From positions 1-64,000 of the forward strand of contig NZ_JADPMV010000001.1 of assembly GCF_018398425.1 (NCBI RefSeq): a DNA stretch of 64,000 nt, read 5' to 3'. A model generated the notes under the pieces. The model was not told the DNA's origin, did no database searches, and worked only from the letters and a program-made list of their open reading frames with translations. Below are positions 8,419 through 17,917 of this stretch, piece by piece. The translations under genes were made by a program, and so were the position numbers. Every line of letters starts with the position of its first letter. Positions within the stretch are counted from its first letter, which is position 1. Source of the DNA: Pseudomonas lalucatii. Its GTDB lineage: Bacteria > Pseudomonadota > Gammaproteobacteria > Pseudomonadales > Pseudomonadaceae.

Positions 8419-9768
8419 TCAGTCGCAGAAGCGCTCCAGGGTTTCCAGCAGAACCTTCACCTTGGTGATCGACTCCTGGTACTCCGCCTGCCACTGGGAG
8501 TCGGCGACTATCCCGCCGCCGCCCCAGCAGCACAGCTGCCCGTCCTTGGCCAGCAGGCTGCGGATGGCGATCGAGCTGTCCATCTCGCCGCGCACGTCCA
8601 GGTACAGCAAGGAGCCGCAATAGAGCGCACGGCGCGTCGGCTCCAGCTCGTCGATGATCTGCATCGCGCGAATCTTCGGCGCCCCGGTGATCGAACCGCC
8701 GGGGAAGCTGCCGGCGATCAGGTCCAGGGCATCCTTGCCGGCGGCCAGTTCGCCGGTCACCGCGCTGACCAGGTGGTGGACATTGGGGTAGCTCTCCAGG
8801 GCGAACAGCTCCGGTACCCGTACCGAGCCGGTGCGGCAGCTGCGGCCCAGATCGTTGCGCAGCAGATCGACGATCATCAGGTTCTCGGCCCGGTCCTTCA
8901 GGCTGTCGATCAGCGCCCGGGCCTGTGCGGCATCCTGTTGCGGGTCGCTGTCGCGCGGCCGCGTGCCCTTGATCGGCCGGGTCTCCACCGCGCCCTGGCT
9001 GACGCGGATGAAGCGCTCCGGCGACAGGCTGATGATCGCTCCGCCCTCCGGCAAGCCCTGGTAGCCGGCGAAGGGCGTCGGGCAGGCCTCGCGCAGGGCC
9101 TGGTAGGCGCTCCAGGGATCGCCCCGGTAGCGGGCGCGGAAGCGTTGGGCGAAGTTCACCTGGTAGCAGTCGCCGGCCTGGATATAGGCCTGGATGCGCT
9201 CGATGGCCTGGCGATAGTCCTCCTGGTCGAGGTCGGCCTGGAAGGCGCCGAGCAGCTCGAAGGGGCGTGGCGGCACGGCGGCCGGCCGTTCGAACAGGAC
9301 GATCAGTCGCTCGCGCTCTGCGGCCGACAGGCTCGGATGGAACAGCAGCTGGCTGGTCTCCGACTGGTGGTCGCTGATCAGCGCCCAGGCGTACAGGCCG
9401 AAGCGGGCGTCGTTCAGGCCGAGGTCATCGGCCGCCCGGGCGGGCAGCTTTTCCAGGCGACGGCCGAAGTCGTAGGCCAGGTAACCGATCAGTCCGCCGG
9501 CGAAGGGCAGGGGGCAGTCGGCGGGCGGTTCGGCGGCGCCGAGCCCGGCCAGGCCGCCGCGCAGGCGCTGGAAAAAGTCTTCCGCGCTTTCGTCGGGGCC
9601 CGCCATCAACTCCGCCAGCGGCCAGGCGCTGATCAGGTCATAGCGCCCGCGTTGCGCCGTCGGGCGTCCGGCATCCAGCAAGACCGCGCCGGGCGCCTGG
9701 CTGACGACGCTGAAATAGTCGACGGGGTCGGCCCGGTAGGGCAGAGAATGAATGAGGCAAGTAGGCAT
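8419..9768 (-). CDS. pabB: Aminodeoxychorismate synthase component I PabB
   Basis: This enzyme aminates chorismate to 4-amino-4-deoxychorismate in p-aminobenzoate/folate synthesis, with a separate glutamine amidotransferase subunit. The 449-aa protein has an N-terminal anthranilate-synthase-I-type domain and a C-terminal chorismate-binding domain with SLSPERFI, ETRPIKGTRPR (the PIKGT lysine typical of PabB rather than TrpE) and PGGSITGAPKIRAM. The start at 9768 (MPTCLIHSL) is preferred. A GTG at 9813 would add 15 residues and has a somewhat better AGGA upstream, so it remains possible. No fused PabC domain is present. Confidence 0.93.
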   Translation of the reverse strand: MPTCLIHSLPYRADPVDYFSVVSQAPGAVLLDAGRPTAQRGRYDLISAWPLAELMAGPDESAEDFFQRLRGGLAGLGAAEPPADCPLPFAGGLIGYLAYDFGRRLEKLPARAADDLGLNDARFGLYAWALISDHQSETSQLLFHPSLSAAERERLIVLFERPAAVPPRPFELLGAFQADLDQEDYRQAIERIQAYIQAGDCYQVNFAQRFRARYRGDPWSAYQALREACPTPFAGYQGLPEGGAIISLSPERFIRVSQGAVETRPIKGTRPRDSDPQQDAAQARALIDSLKDRAENLMIVDLLRNDLGRSCRTGSVRVPELFALESYPNVHHLVSAVTGELAAGKDALDLIAGSFPGGSITGAPKIRAMQIIDELEPTRRALYCGSLLYLDVRGEMDSSIAIRSLLAKDGQLCCWGGGGIVADSQWQAEYQESITKVKVLLETLERFCD

Positions 9769-9931
9769 GCGAGGTATTCGAACGAGCGGACGCCGATTGT
9801 AGAACGCCGTCACCGTTCGTCCTAGGGTTTGCGCGTAGGTTTACTCGGCAGAATGGGGCTGATTAGTATGGACGGCCGCCCGGCAAGCGGTACGCCAGTG
9901 CCATAAAGTCACCCGATCAAGGACCGTGTTC

Positions 9932-12643
9932 ATGGAGGAATGTCTGGGGGCAGCCGCTGCAAGCCATCTGCGCTCGAGGCTCGGCCCGCCCCAGTTGCCC
10001 GGCGAATACCTGTCGAGGCCCGGGGTAGAGGCCGCCCTGGCGGCTTGTCGGCATGCGCGCCTGCTACTGTTCTCGGCTCCGGCCGGGTTCGGCAAGACCT
10101 GCGCCTTGGCCGCTCTGGCGCATGCGCGCGCGGGTGCCGGCCAGGCGGTGGCCTGGCTGTCGCTGGAGAGCGGGGACGACGAGCCGACGCGCTTCTTCGC
10201 TCAGCTGCTCGACGCGCTTGCCGGGCGGCTTCCCGGCCTCGGTAGAGAGGCCCGGGCCTATATGGAAAACACCGTGGAGGTGTCGGAGGCCGCGGTGATG
10301 GAGTGCCTGCTGGCGGACTTGGCACAGCGGCACGAGCCGTTGCTGCTGATACTCGACGATCTGCACCTGATTCAGCATGCCGGGGTGCTGGCTGCCCTCC
10401 GGCGTCTGATCGGTTGCGCGCCCAATGGGTTCGTCCTGGCGGTCGGCAGCCGCGGACAGCCGGCCCTGGGCCAGGCGACCCTGCGCGCCAAGGGGCTGTT
10501 GCTGGAGCTGGGGGAAGCGGAGCTGCGCCTGGGACCGGCGGAGGCCCGCGAATACATGGATCGCCGTGGACTCCATCCGAGCGATGAAGCCTTCGCTGCC
10601 CTGTACCGGCACACCGAGGGTTGGCTGGTCGGGGTGCACCTGACCTGTCTCTGGTTGCGCCAGCGACCTGAGGCCAGCCTGCAATGGGCCGAGAGGGAGG
10701 CCGGCCAGGCCGCCGGCGATTACCTGCTGCGCAGCGTGTTCGAGCAGCTGCCGACGGACAGACAGCAGGTGTTGCTGGCCCTGGCCGTCGCCCAGCAGCT
10801 CGACGGCGACCTGGCCGGCACCCTGACCGGGCGCCAGGATGGCCAGTGGCTGCTGGAGGAGTTGGAGGCCCTGCAGCTGTTCCTGCTGCCGCTCGATCGC
10901 GAGCGGCGGTGGTACCGCTTCCACAACCTGTTCGCCGAGTTTCTGCGCGGACGCCTGCTGGCGACCGATTCCGAGCGATTCAGGCAGCTGCACTTCAATG
11001 CCAGCCTGTGGTTCGCCAACCACCACATGCACACCCTGGCGATCGAGCACGCCAGCCTGGCCGAGGACCCGCAGATGCTCGCGGCGCTGGTGGACGGGTG
11101 CGGCTTGGAGCTGATCAACCGCGGTCAGCTCCACCTGATCTACAAGTGGCGCCAGCGCGTGCCCGACTCGATTGCCGAGGGCTATCCGCTGCTGGTGCTG
11201 GCCGACGTCTGGAGCCGGGCGGCGGAGCTGGGGTTGGCGGAGGCCAATCGCATGCTCGACGAGCAGTCGCAGCGCTGGGGCCGGACGGAAGACGCGGCGC
11301 TGCTCAGCGACAAGCTGCTGGCGACCCTGACGATCAAGGCGGTGGTCGCCCTGCAGAAGGACGACCTGCCGGGTTGTCTCGCCCTGGCGCGGCGGGTGGA
11401 GCGGCAGCTGGGGCAGCACTCGGCCTTCCTCGAGGTGGCCATGCTGATCGTCGGCGCGCTGGCCTGCGTGATCATGGCGATGCCCGAGTCCGCTCGGCGC
11501 CTGCTGGCCCAGGCACAGCAGCGCAATCACTTCCTCCCAGGCCGCTATCTGGCTATGCAGCTGAGCAATGTGGAGGTCCTCCTGTGCCTGGAACAGGGGC
11601 GAGTCAGGCAGGCGCAACTGCTGTTCGCGCAGTTGCGCGCGCAGACGCTGCCTTGTTTCGCGCAACGTTCCCGGGCGTTGGTCCTGCCGAGTATCAGCGA
11701 GGCGCTGCTCGCCTACCATCAGGGCCATCTGGACGGCCTCGAGGAGAGCCTCTGCGAGGCCCTGGCGAGGGTGGACCTGATCAATCCGATCGACCTGTAC
11801 GCCCAGGGCATGCTGTGCCTGGCCCAGGTCCGGCGCATGCACGGCAAGCCGAAGGAGGCGGCGGCGACCCTGTTGCAGATGCAGAGCCTGGCGGTGCGCA
11901 ACCGCGCCTGGCGTTTCCAGGCCCAGGCCATCGGCGAGGAGGTGGCGCAGATTCTCCAGGAACCGGCCGCCGACCGCCTCGCGCGTGCCGAGCGACGGCT
12001 GCACGGCTTCGATTGGGCCGGGCTGGCCGAACACTACCGAGACATGCCATGCAATCCGTTGGTCTGGGTGCAAGGGCTGGCGCGCACCCGCCTGAGCCAG
12101 GCGCGGGGTCAGCATGGCGAGGCGCTGCACGAAATCGCCCAACTGCACGGCCTGCTGCTGGATGACTGGCACGGCTTGCCGCGCCTGCGCCTGAATCTGC
12201 TGGCGGCCCTCAGCTATCAGCGCCTGGGCTATCGGGAACGCGCCTTCAGCCTGCTCGAGCAGTGCCTGCTGGATGCCGAGCGCGAAGGGGTGCGCAGCCT
12301 GCTCATCGAAGAGGGCGCGCAGGTGCGCCTGCTCCTGCAGCAGTTCGAGGCGCTCGAACGGCAACCGGCACTGCTGCAGTTCGCCCGCTCGATCCTGGCG
12401 ATCTGGCCGGGCCGCGACCATGGCCCGGCTCCAGAGGGCATCGCCGAGGGGTTGACCGAGCGTGAAGATGAGGTGATCCGGCTGGCGGCCCAGGGCCTGT
12501 CCAATGACGCCATCGGCCGGCGGCTGGGGCTGGCCCTGGGCACCGTCAAGTGGCACCTGCACAACATCTACGAGAAGCTCAAGGTGCGCAACAGGACCCA
12601 GGCGATCCGCCGCGCCCGCGACTTCGGCCTGCTTGCGCCATGA
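9932..12643 (+). CDS. MalT-type LuxR-family ATP-dependent transcriptional regulator (first of a tandem pair)
   Basis: A 903-aa large ATP-binding regulator of the MalT/STAND type. An N-terminal NTPase domain has Walker A APAGFGKT (about 49-56) and Walker B LLLILDDLH (about 131-139). A long helical TPR-like middle follows, then a C-terminal LuxR helix-turn-helix (LTEREDEVIRLAAQGLSN...VKWHLHNIYEKL). The ATG at 9932 sits eight bases after an AGGA; a GTG at 9926 is too close to it. Such proteins are usually inactive until a small ligand drives ATP-dependent oligomerisation. The inducer and targets are unknown. The stop overlaps the start of a second, similar gene. The gene order matches the pair of LuxR genes downstream of pabB in P. 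aeruginosa as I recall it. Confidence 0.9.
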   Translation: MEECLGAAAASHLRSRLGPPQLPGEYLSRPGVEAALAACRHARLLLFSAPAGFGKTCALAALAHARAGAGQAVAWLSLESGDDEPTRFFAQLLDALAGRLPGLGREARAYMENTVEVSEAAVMECLLADLAQRHEPLLLILDDLHLIQHAGVLAALRRLIGCAPNGFVLAVGSRGQPALGQATLRAKGLLLELGEAELRLGPAEAREYMDRRGLHPSDEAFAALYRHTEGWLVGVHLTCLWLRQRPEASLQWAEREAGQAAGDYLLRSVFEQLPTDRQQVLLALAVAQQLDGDLAGTLTGRQDGQWLLEELEALQLFLLPLDRERRWYRFHNLFAEFLRGRLLATDSERFRQLHFNASLWFANHHMHTLAIEHASLAEDPQMLAALVDGCGLELINRGQLHLIYKWRQRVPDSIAEGYPLLVLADVWSRAAELGLAEANRMLDEQSQRWGRTEDAALLSDKLLATLTIKAVVALQKDDLPGCLALARRVERQLGQHSAFLEVAMLIVGALACVIMAMPESARRLLAQAQQRNHFLPGRYLAMQLSNVEVLLCLEQGRVRQAQLLFAQLRAQTLPCFAQRSRALVLPSISEALLAYHQGHLDGLEESLCEALARVDLINPIDLYAQGMLCLAQVRRMHGKPKEAAATLLQMQSLAVRNRAWRFQAQAIGEEVAQILQEPAADRLARAERRLHGFDWAGLAEHYRDMPCNPLVWVQGLARTRLSQARGQHGEALHEIAQLHGLLLDDWHGLPRLRLNLLAALSYQRLGYRERAFSLLEQCLLDAEREGVRSLLIEEGAQVRLLLQQFEALERQPALLQFARSILAIWPGRDHGPAPEGIAEGLTEREDEVIRLAAQGLSNDAIGRRLGLALGTVKWHLHNIYEKLKVRNRTQAIRRARDFGLLAP

Positions 12644-15351
12644 GCCTGCCCGAGCCGGCGCTCCCGCCGCTGTTGCCCAGCAAGCTGCTGCCGATGAGCG
12701 ACGGCGGGCGCCCGCAGCTGGCGCGTGCCGCGCTGATCGAGCGCTTGTTCGAGGCCCGCGAGCGGAGTCTGACGATCTGTGCGCCGGCTGGGTTCGGCAA
12801 GAGCACGTTGCTCGGCCAGTTGCGCCAGCGCCTGCAGGCTAGCGGCGCGGCCGTGGCCTGGCTGACGTGCGACGAGGCCGACAGCGAGCCGCAGCGCCTG
12901 CTGCGCTATCTGTCGGCAGCCATCGCCGGGCAGCTGCCGGGCTTCGGCGCGGCCACCCTGGGCTTGTTGCAGGCTGGCGGGCGCCTGTCCCCTCGAGTCC
13001 TGGTCGACGCCTTCCTGGCCGAGCTGGAGGCGCTCGAGGCGCCGCTGTATCTGATCCTGGACGACCTCCAGCACCTCCGCCAGCCGCCGCACGACCCGCT
13101 GCTGTGCCATCTGTTCGAGCGGCTGCCGGAGCCTGTGCGGCTGCTCTGCGGCGCGCGCGCACTGCCGGGCTTCATCGACGGGCGCCGGGTGCGGGGGGCT
13201 GCGGCGCTGCAGATCGGCGCCGAGGACTTGTGCCTGACGGCGGAGGAGGCCGGGGCCTATCTGCACGAGGTTCAGGGCCTGCGGCTGAGCCACGCCGAGG
13301 TCATGCTGCTGCACGGGCGCACCGAGGGCTGGATCGCCGGGCTGCACCTGCTGGCGTTGTCCCTGGCGCGCTGTCCGGACCCTGCGGCCTTTCTCCGCGG
13401 CGTGTCCGGCAGCGAACGCTATATCGCCGACTACCTGGGTGAGGACGTGCTGGATCGGCTCCCACCCCGACAGCAGCGCTTCCTCGAGCTGACCTCGGTG
13501 CTCGACGAGTTCGATATCGAGCTGTGCGGGGCACTGACCGGCCATGACGACGTGCCCGCGATCCTGCACCAGCTGCAGGACGAGCAGCTGTTCATCGTTG
13601 CCCTGGACGAGCGAGGCCGGTGGTTCCGCTACCATCCGCTGTTCGCCGAGTGTCTGCAGGGGCGTCTGGCCCGGTGGGGGGAGCCGACTCAGCTGCTGCA
13701 CGCCGCGGCGCGCTGGTGCGAGCAGCAGGGTCTGGTGGACAAGGCGGTCGACTATGCCCTGCGCGCCCGCGACTATGGTTTCGCCGCCGCCCTGCTGGAG
13801 CGTCAGGGCGTCTACCTGATGGCCAGCAACCGGCTGTACGACATCCTCGCGAGCATGGCCAGGCTTCCGGCGGAGATGATCCGCGAGTACCCGGTGCTGC
13901 AGATCTTCTATGCCTGGCAGCTGGCCTTCGAGCAGAAGTATCTGGATGCCGAGGCGCTGATCGACGATGTCGCTGCGCGCCTGCAACGAGGCTGCGGCCG
14001 TGGACTGCGTGGCGACTCGGGTGAGGCCCTGGCGCTGACGCAGGTGATCAAGGCCCTGGTGCTGCTCTACCAGGACAGGCTGGCGCAGTGCCTGAGCGTT
14101 ACCCGTCACTGGCTCAGCCTGGTGCCGGACGAGCAGGCGCTGATCCGCGCCAGCCTGTCGTGCGTCCAGGCGGCGGCCCATGCCCTGCGCGGCGAGTTCG
14201 ATGCGGCCAGGCACTCGCTCGAGCTGGCCCGTGACTACCTGCGGCGCAGCGCCAGCGAATACCTGCAGGCGATGCTCTGCCTGATCGAGGCGCTGCTGTG
14301 CAAGGAGCGGGGACAGTTGGAGCGGGGCTGTGCCCTGGCGGAGGACGCCCTGGCCAGCGCCGAGCGGGTATTCGGCCCGCATAGTCGGGCGGGTGGGCCC
14401 CTGGTGCTGGCCTACGCCGACCTGCTGTACGAGCGGGACCGCCATGCCGGCATCCTCGCCGCGTTGCCCCAGGCCGTCGTCCGGCGCGATGTCGCCACGC
14501 CAATCGAGCTGATCAGTCGTGGCCGCTTGCTGATGGCGCGTGCACGTTTCTTTGCCGGCGAGAGCGAGCAGGGGCTGCTGCAGCTGGACGAGTGGCTGGG
14601 GCAGCTGCATGGGGCGGATTGCCAACGGCTCTACGCGCTCGCCGTGAGCTGCAAGGTGCATTTCCTCCTGTGGCTGCGCCGTCCCCATGAGGCCGAGCGG
14701 CTCTGCCTGCAGGCGCTCGGTGATTGGCGCGGGCTGCCGGTGCCGGGCGCCGCCGATGTCGGCGTCGCCCTGGTGCTGTGCCAGGCGCGCCTGGCGCTGT
14801 CCGGGCGCCGGGGCGAGCGGGCGGTTGCGCTGCTGGAGGCCTGCCTGGCCAAGCAGGTCGCCGAGCACCAGCGCGACAGCCTTTTGCGCCTGTCCTTGCT
14901 GCTGGCGGTGGCGTACTGGAGCACGGGCAGCGGCGAGCGGGCCTTCGCCCTGCTGCGCGCCAGCCTGGCGGACGCCTGGGGCAGCGGCTACCGGCGCCTG
15001 TTCCTCGACGAGGCGCTGTGGCTGTTGCCGCTCTGGGAGGCCTGGCAGGCGAGCGACCCCGGCTGCGCCAGTGGCTGGCAGGGACTGACCGAACGACTAC
15101 GGGAGCAGTGCCGATGCCTTGGCGTCGATCAGCAGGCGTTCGCCGGTCACCAGGATGTCAGCCATCGGGAGCAGGAGATCCTGCGCCTGGTCGCCGCCGG
15201 CCTGGCCAACCGCGATATCGCCAAGGCCATGCACCTGAGCGAAGCCACCGTCAAATGGCACCTGCATAACCTGTTCGCCAAGCTGGGGGTGCGCAGCCGC
15301 ACCCAGGCGGTGCTGGTGGGCAGAGGTTCGGGCCTGTTGAACGAGGCCTGA
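12640..15351 (+). CDS. MalT-type LuxR-family ATP-dependent transcriptional regulator (second of a tandem pair)
   Basis: A 903-aa paralogue of the preceding gene, of the same length and domain order. Walker A APAGFGKS lies at about residues 48-55, Walker B LYLILDDLQHL at about 134-144, then a TPR-like region and a C-terminal LuxR HTH (SHREQEILRLVAAGLANRDIAKAM...VKWHLHNLFAKLGVRSRTQAV). The start is the ATG within the ATGA shared with the upstream stop, which implies translational coupling. A longer open frame exists but would read through the HTH of the first gene. The two products probably act together or as a heteromer. No metabolic gene sits next to them to reveal the signal. Confidence 0.9.
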   Translation: MSLPEPALPPLLPSKLLPMSDGGRPQLARAALIERLFEARERSLTICAPAGFGKSTLLGQLRQRLQASGAAVAWLTCDEADSEPQRLLRYLSAAIAGQLPGFGAATLGLLQAGGRLSPRVLVDAFLAELEALEAPLYLILDDLQHLRQPPHDPLLCHLFERLPEPVRLLCGARALPGFIDGRRVRGAAALQIGAEDLCLTAEEAGAYLHEVQGLRLSHAEVMLLHGRTEGWIAGLHLLALSLARCPDPAAFLRGVSGSERYIADYLGEDVLDRLPPRQQRFLELTSVLDEFDIELCGALTGHDDVPAILHQLQDEQLFIVALDERGRWFRYHPLFAECLQGRLARWGEPTQLLHAAARWCEQQGLVDKAVDYALRARDYGFAAALLERQGVYLMASNRLYDILASMARLPAEMIREYPVLQIFYAWQLAFEQKYLDAEALIDDVAARLQRGCGRGLRGDSGEALALTQVIKALVLLYQDRLAQCLSVTRHWLSLVPDEQALIRASLSCVQAAAHALRGEFDAARHSLELARDYLRRSASEYLQAMLCLIEALLCKERGQLERGCALAEDALASAERVFGPHSRAGGPLVLAYADLLYERDRHAGILAALPQAVVRRDVATPIELISRGRLLMARARFFAGESEQGLLQLDEWLGQLHGADCQRLYALAVSCKVHFLLWLRRPHEAERLCLQALGDWRGLPVPGAADVGVALVLCQARLALSGRRGERAVALLEACLAKQVAEHQRDSLLRLSLLLAVAYWSTGSGERAFALLRASLADAWGSGYRRLFLDEALWLLPLWEAWQASDPGCASGWQGLTERLREQCRCLGVDQQAFAGHQDVSHREQEILRLVAAGLANRDIAKAMHLSEATVKWHLHNLFAKLGVRSRTQAVLVGRGSGLLNEA

Positions 15352-15356
15352 GGAGG

Positions 15357-15388
15357 GCGCGGAGCCCGGCATCGGCCGGGCTCCGCGC
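15357..15388. terminator. GC-rich hairpin between convergent genes
   Basis: A perfect 14-bp stem (15357-15370 and 15375-15388) with a 4-nt loop lies between the convergent regulator and ligase genes. It has no T tract, so it may act as a weak terminator or an mRNA 3'-end protector for both strands. Confidence 0.6.
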
Positions 15389-15395
15389 GCCGCGG

Positions 15396-16382
15396 TCAGA
15401 CTTCGTTCGGCTGGGCGTGGCCGAACAGTCCCTGGGAGAAGCGCATGCGCTCTTCGGCGCTTTCCTGGATGCCCTTGGCCTTGAGCTCGGCGAGGCGTGC
15501 CTCGACGGCGTGGGCGCGGTGGGTGAGGCCGCAGTCGTTGGCGATCTGGATGTTCAGCCCCGGACGGGCGTTGAGCTCGAGGATCAGCGGGCCCTTCTCC
15601 TGATCCAGAACCATGTCCACGCCGATATAGCCCAGGCCGCAGAGCTCGTAGCAGCCGGCCGCCAGCTTCATGAAGCCGTTCCAGTTGGGCAGTTGCACGC
15701 CGTCCACCGCGTTGGTGGTGTCCGGATGCTTGCTGATCTTGTTGTTCAGCCAGGTGCCGCGCAGGGTCACCCCGGTGGCCAGGTCGACGCCGACACCGAT
15801 GGCGCCCTGGTGCAGGTTGGCCTTGCCGTTGGACTGGCGGGTCGGCAGGCGCAGCATGGCCATCACCGGGTAGCCCATCAGCACGATGATGCGGATGTCC
15901 GGCACGCCCTCGTAGCTGATGCTCTTGAAGATCGGGTCCGGGATCACCCGGTACTCGATCAGTGCGCGGTCGCGGTGGCCACCGAGGGAGTAGAGGCCGG
16001 TGAGGATGCTGGAGATCTGGTGCTCGATTTCCTCGTGGCTGATGATGCGCCCGGAAACCGTCTTGTAGCGCTCCTCGAAGCGGTCGGCGACCACCAGGAT
16101 GCCGTCGCCGCCGGCACCCTGCGCCGGCTTGACCACGAAGTCGCTGCGCTCGCCGATGATACTGGTGAGCTTGTCGATTTCCTTCTCGGTGCTGATCACC
16201 CCATAGAGCTCAGGCACATGGATGCCGGCCTCGATGGCCCGTTCCTTGGTGATGATCTTGTCGTCGACGATCGGGTACAGGTGCCGCTTGTTGTACTTCA
16301 GCACGTAGTCCGCATTGCGGCGGTTGATGCCCATGATGCCCTTGGCTTCGAGGGCCTTCCAGGTTTTCCAGAGACCTAGCAT
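15396..16382 (-). CDS. Alpha-L-glutamate ligase-like ATP-grasp protein (RimK-related)
   Basis: A 328-aa ATP-grasp enzyme related to RimK, the ligase that adds glutamates to ribosomal protein S6. The ATP-grasp features are KPAQGAGGDGILVV (about 105-118), EYRVIPDP, DIRIIVLMGYPVMAML, GVDLATG and the metal-binding LILELNARPGLNIQIAN near residues 268-284. The family is always found with a 7TM/inactive transglutaminase gene and often with a retropepsin-like protease, exactly as here. It lies 3 bp downstream of the 7TM gene. The likely reaction is ATP-dependent peptide-type ligation of an amino acid, but the substrate is unknown. Confidence 0.85.
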   Translation of the reverse strand: MLGLWKTWKALEAKGIMGINRRNADYVLKYNKRHLYPIVDDKIITKERAIEAGIHVPELYGVISTEKEIDKLTSIIGERSDFVVKPAQGAGGDGILVVADRFEERYKTVSGRIISHEEIEHQISSILTGLYSLGGHRDRALIEYRVIPDPIFKSISYEGVPDIRIIVLMGYPVMAMLRLPTRQSNGKANLHQGAIGVGVDLATGVTLRGTWLNNKISKHPDTTNAVDGVQLPNWNGFMKLAAGCYELCGLGYIGVDMVLDQEKGPLILELNARPGLNIQIANDCGLTHRAHAVEARLAELKAKGIQESAEERMRFSQGLFGHAQPNEV

Positions 16383-16385
16383 GGC

Positions 16386-17912
16386 TCAATCCTTCAGGAA
16401 GGCTTTGAAGCGGAACAGTTCGGTCAGGCGGTAGCCGCGGTAGCGACCCATCGCCAGCATGAAGCCCACCAGGATCATCAGCACCGCCGGGAAGGTGAAC
16501 ACGAAGTAGACCAGTTCCGGAATGCTCATCAGCAGGTGCGACAGGGTCGCGGCCACCAGGGTGCCGATGGCGACCTTGAAGGCGTGGCCGCCGCCGCGCT
16601 CTTCCCAGGTGATCGACAGGCGTTCGATGGTCATGGTCAGGATCACCATGGGGAACAGCGCCACCGACAGGCCGCGCTCCAGGCCGAGCTTGTGGCTGAA
16701 CAGGCTGATCACCGCGATCAGCACCACCACGAAGGTCAGTACCACCGACAGGCGCGGCAGCATCTGCAGCTTGAGGTGCTCGAGGTAGGAGCGCAGCGAC
16801 AGGCCCAGGGCGGTGATGACGGTGAACAGCACGATGCCGAAGCCCAGCTGGGTCTCGCGGAAGGCCAGGGCGATCAGCACCGGGGTGAAGGTGCCGAGGG
16901 TCTGCAGGCCGCCGAGGTTGCGCAGGATCAGGATCAGCAGCACGCCGATCGGGATCACCACCATGATCTGGAAGGTCTGCTGGGTCGACAGCGGCAGGCC
17001 GTACAGCGAGTAGCCGAGGAAGTCGGCGTCGGTGCTCTCGTCGGTCAGCTTGGCCAGGCGGATGGCGTTCATCTCGCTCTTGTTCAGGCTGAAGCTGACC
17101 TGGGCCTTCTTGCCGCCTTCCAGATTGATCAGGTCGGCATTGCCGATCCACCAGATCAGGCGATCGGCCGGCAGGCCCTGCTCACCGCTCTCCGGGTTGA
17201 AATACAGCCACTTCTCGCCGTTGAAGCTGCGCAGCCAGAGCTCCGGGTTCTGCTGACTGTCGGCACTCAGGCGAATGGTGTGCACACGCTCCATCGGCAC
17301 ATGGGCGATCGACAGCAGCAGGTCGATGGCATTGGCCTTGTTGGCGGTGGAGGCGTCGCCGCCGAGCAGCAGCTTGACGTTGTCGTCGGTGACGTCGTTG
17401 ACCCGCTTGATGGTCTCGCTGATGAAGGTCTCGACATCCGCCGAATGCTGGCGGATAGGCGCCAGCAGGGCGTCGGCGGCAATCTTCTCCGGCCCTTCGA
17501 CCGGCAGACTGTCGCGGAAGATCGGCCCCTTGGCCTTGGTCTGCTCGCCGCTGTAGCGCTTGGTCAGCACCAGGCGGTAGTAGAGGGTCTGCTTGCCGCT
17601 GGCCCGCCGCGCCGACCAGGTGACACGGCGGTTGCCCTCGGCGCGGTTGATGCTGACGCCGTAGTTGTTGGAGATGAAGCTCTCGTTGAGGCTGACGTAG
17701 TCCTGGTTGAGCGGCGGCACGAACATCTGCAGCTTGACCGGCTCGCGGGGGTTGGCCTGGAACTCGACCTTGGCATCGATGTTCCACAGATCGTCCGTCT
17801 CGTCCTCGGTCACCGGGATGCCGAGGATGAAGATCTGGTAGGCCGTAATCAGAATGCCCAGGCTCACCAGGAGCGTGATCAGGACTTTCAGATGCAGAGT
17901 AAGAGAGCGCAT
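16386..17912 (-). CDS. Inactive-transglutaminase-fused 7TM protein
   Basis: A 508-aa membrane protein with one N-terminal transmembrane helix (about 10-30), a large extracytoplasmic region that resembles a transglutaminase fold without its catalytic Cys-His-Asp set, and about seven C-terminal helices from residue 330 to 490. This is the family described as '7TM usually fused to an inactive transglutaminase'. It is the middle gene of a three-gene operon, 5 bp after the protease gene and 3 bp before the ATP-grasp ligase gene. It may be the membrane receptor or scaffold that links a periplasmic protease to a cytoplasmic ligase (inference). Confidence 0.85.
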   Translation of the reverse strand: MRSLTLHLKVLITLLVSLGILITAYQIFILGIPVTEDETDDLWNIDAKVEFQANPREPVKLQMFVPPLNQDYVSLNESFISNNYGVSINRAEGNRRVTWSARRASGKQTLYYRLVLTKRYSGEQTKAKGPIFRDSLPVEGPEKIAADALLAPIRQHSADVETFISETIKRVNDVTDDNVKLLLGGDASTANKANAIDLLLSIAHVPMERVHTIRLSADSQQNPELWLRSFNGEKWLYFNPESGEQGLPADRLIWWIGNADLINLEGGKKAQVSFSLNKSEMNAIRLAKLTDESTDADFLGYSLYGLPLSTQQTFQIMVVIPIGVLLILILRNLGGLQTLGTFTPVLIALAFRETQLGFGIVLFTVITALGLSLRSYLEHLKLQMLPRLSVVLTFVVVLIAVISLFSHKLGLERGLSVALFPMVILTMTIERLSITWEERGGGHAFKVAIGTLVAATLSHLLMSIPELVYFVFTFPAVLMILVGFMLAMGRYRGYRLTELFRFKAFLKD

Positions 17913-17917
17913 GGGAA

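Noticed and set aside
12550..12639. Extended N terminus of the second LuxR regulator
   Set aside because: The extra 30 codons read out of frame through the HTH of the first gene; the ATGA overlap start fits the family N terminus better.
10064..14868. Two long minus-strand frames (832 and 766 codons) opposite the LuxR pair
   Set aside because: Gln/Leu-rich antisense products of the regulator genes without any domain.
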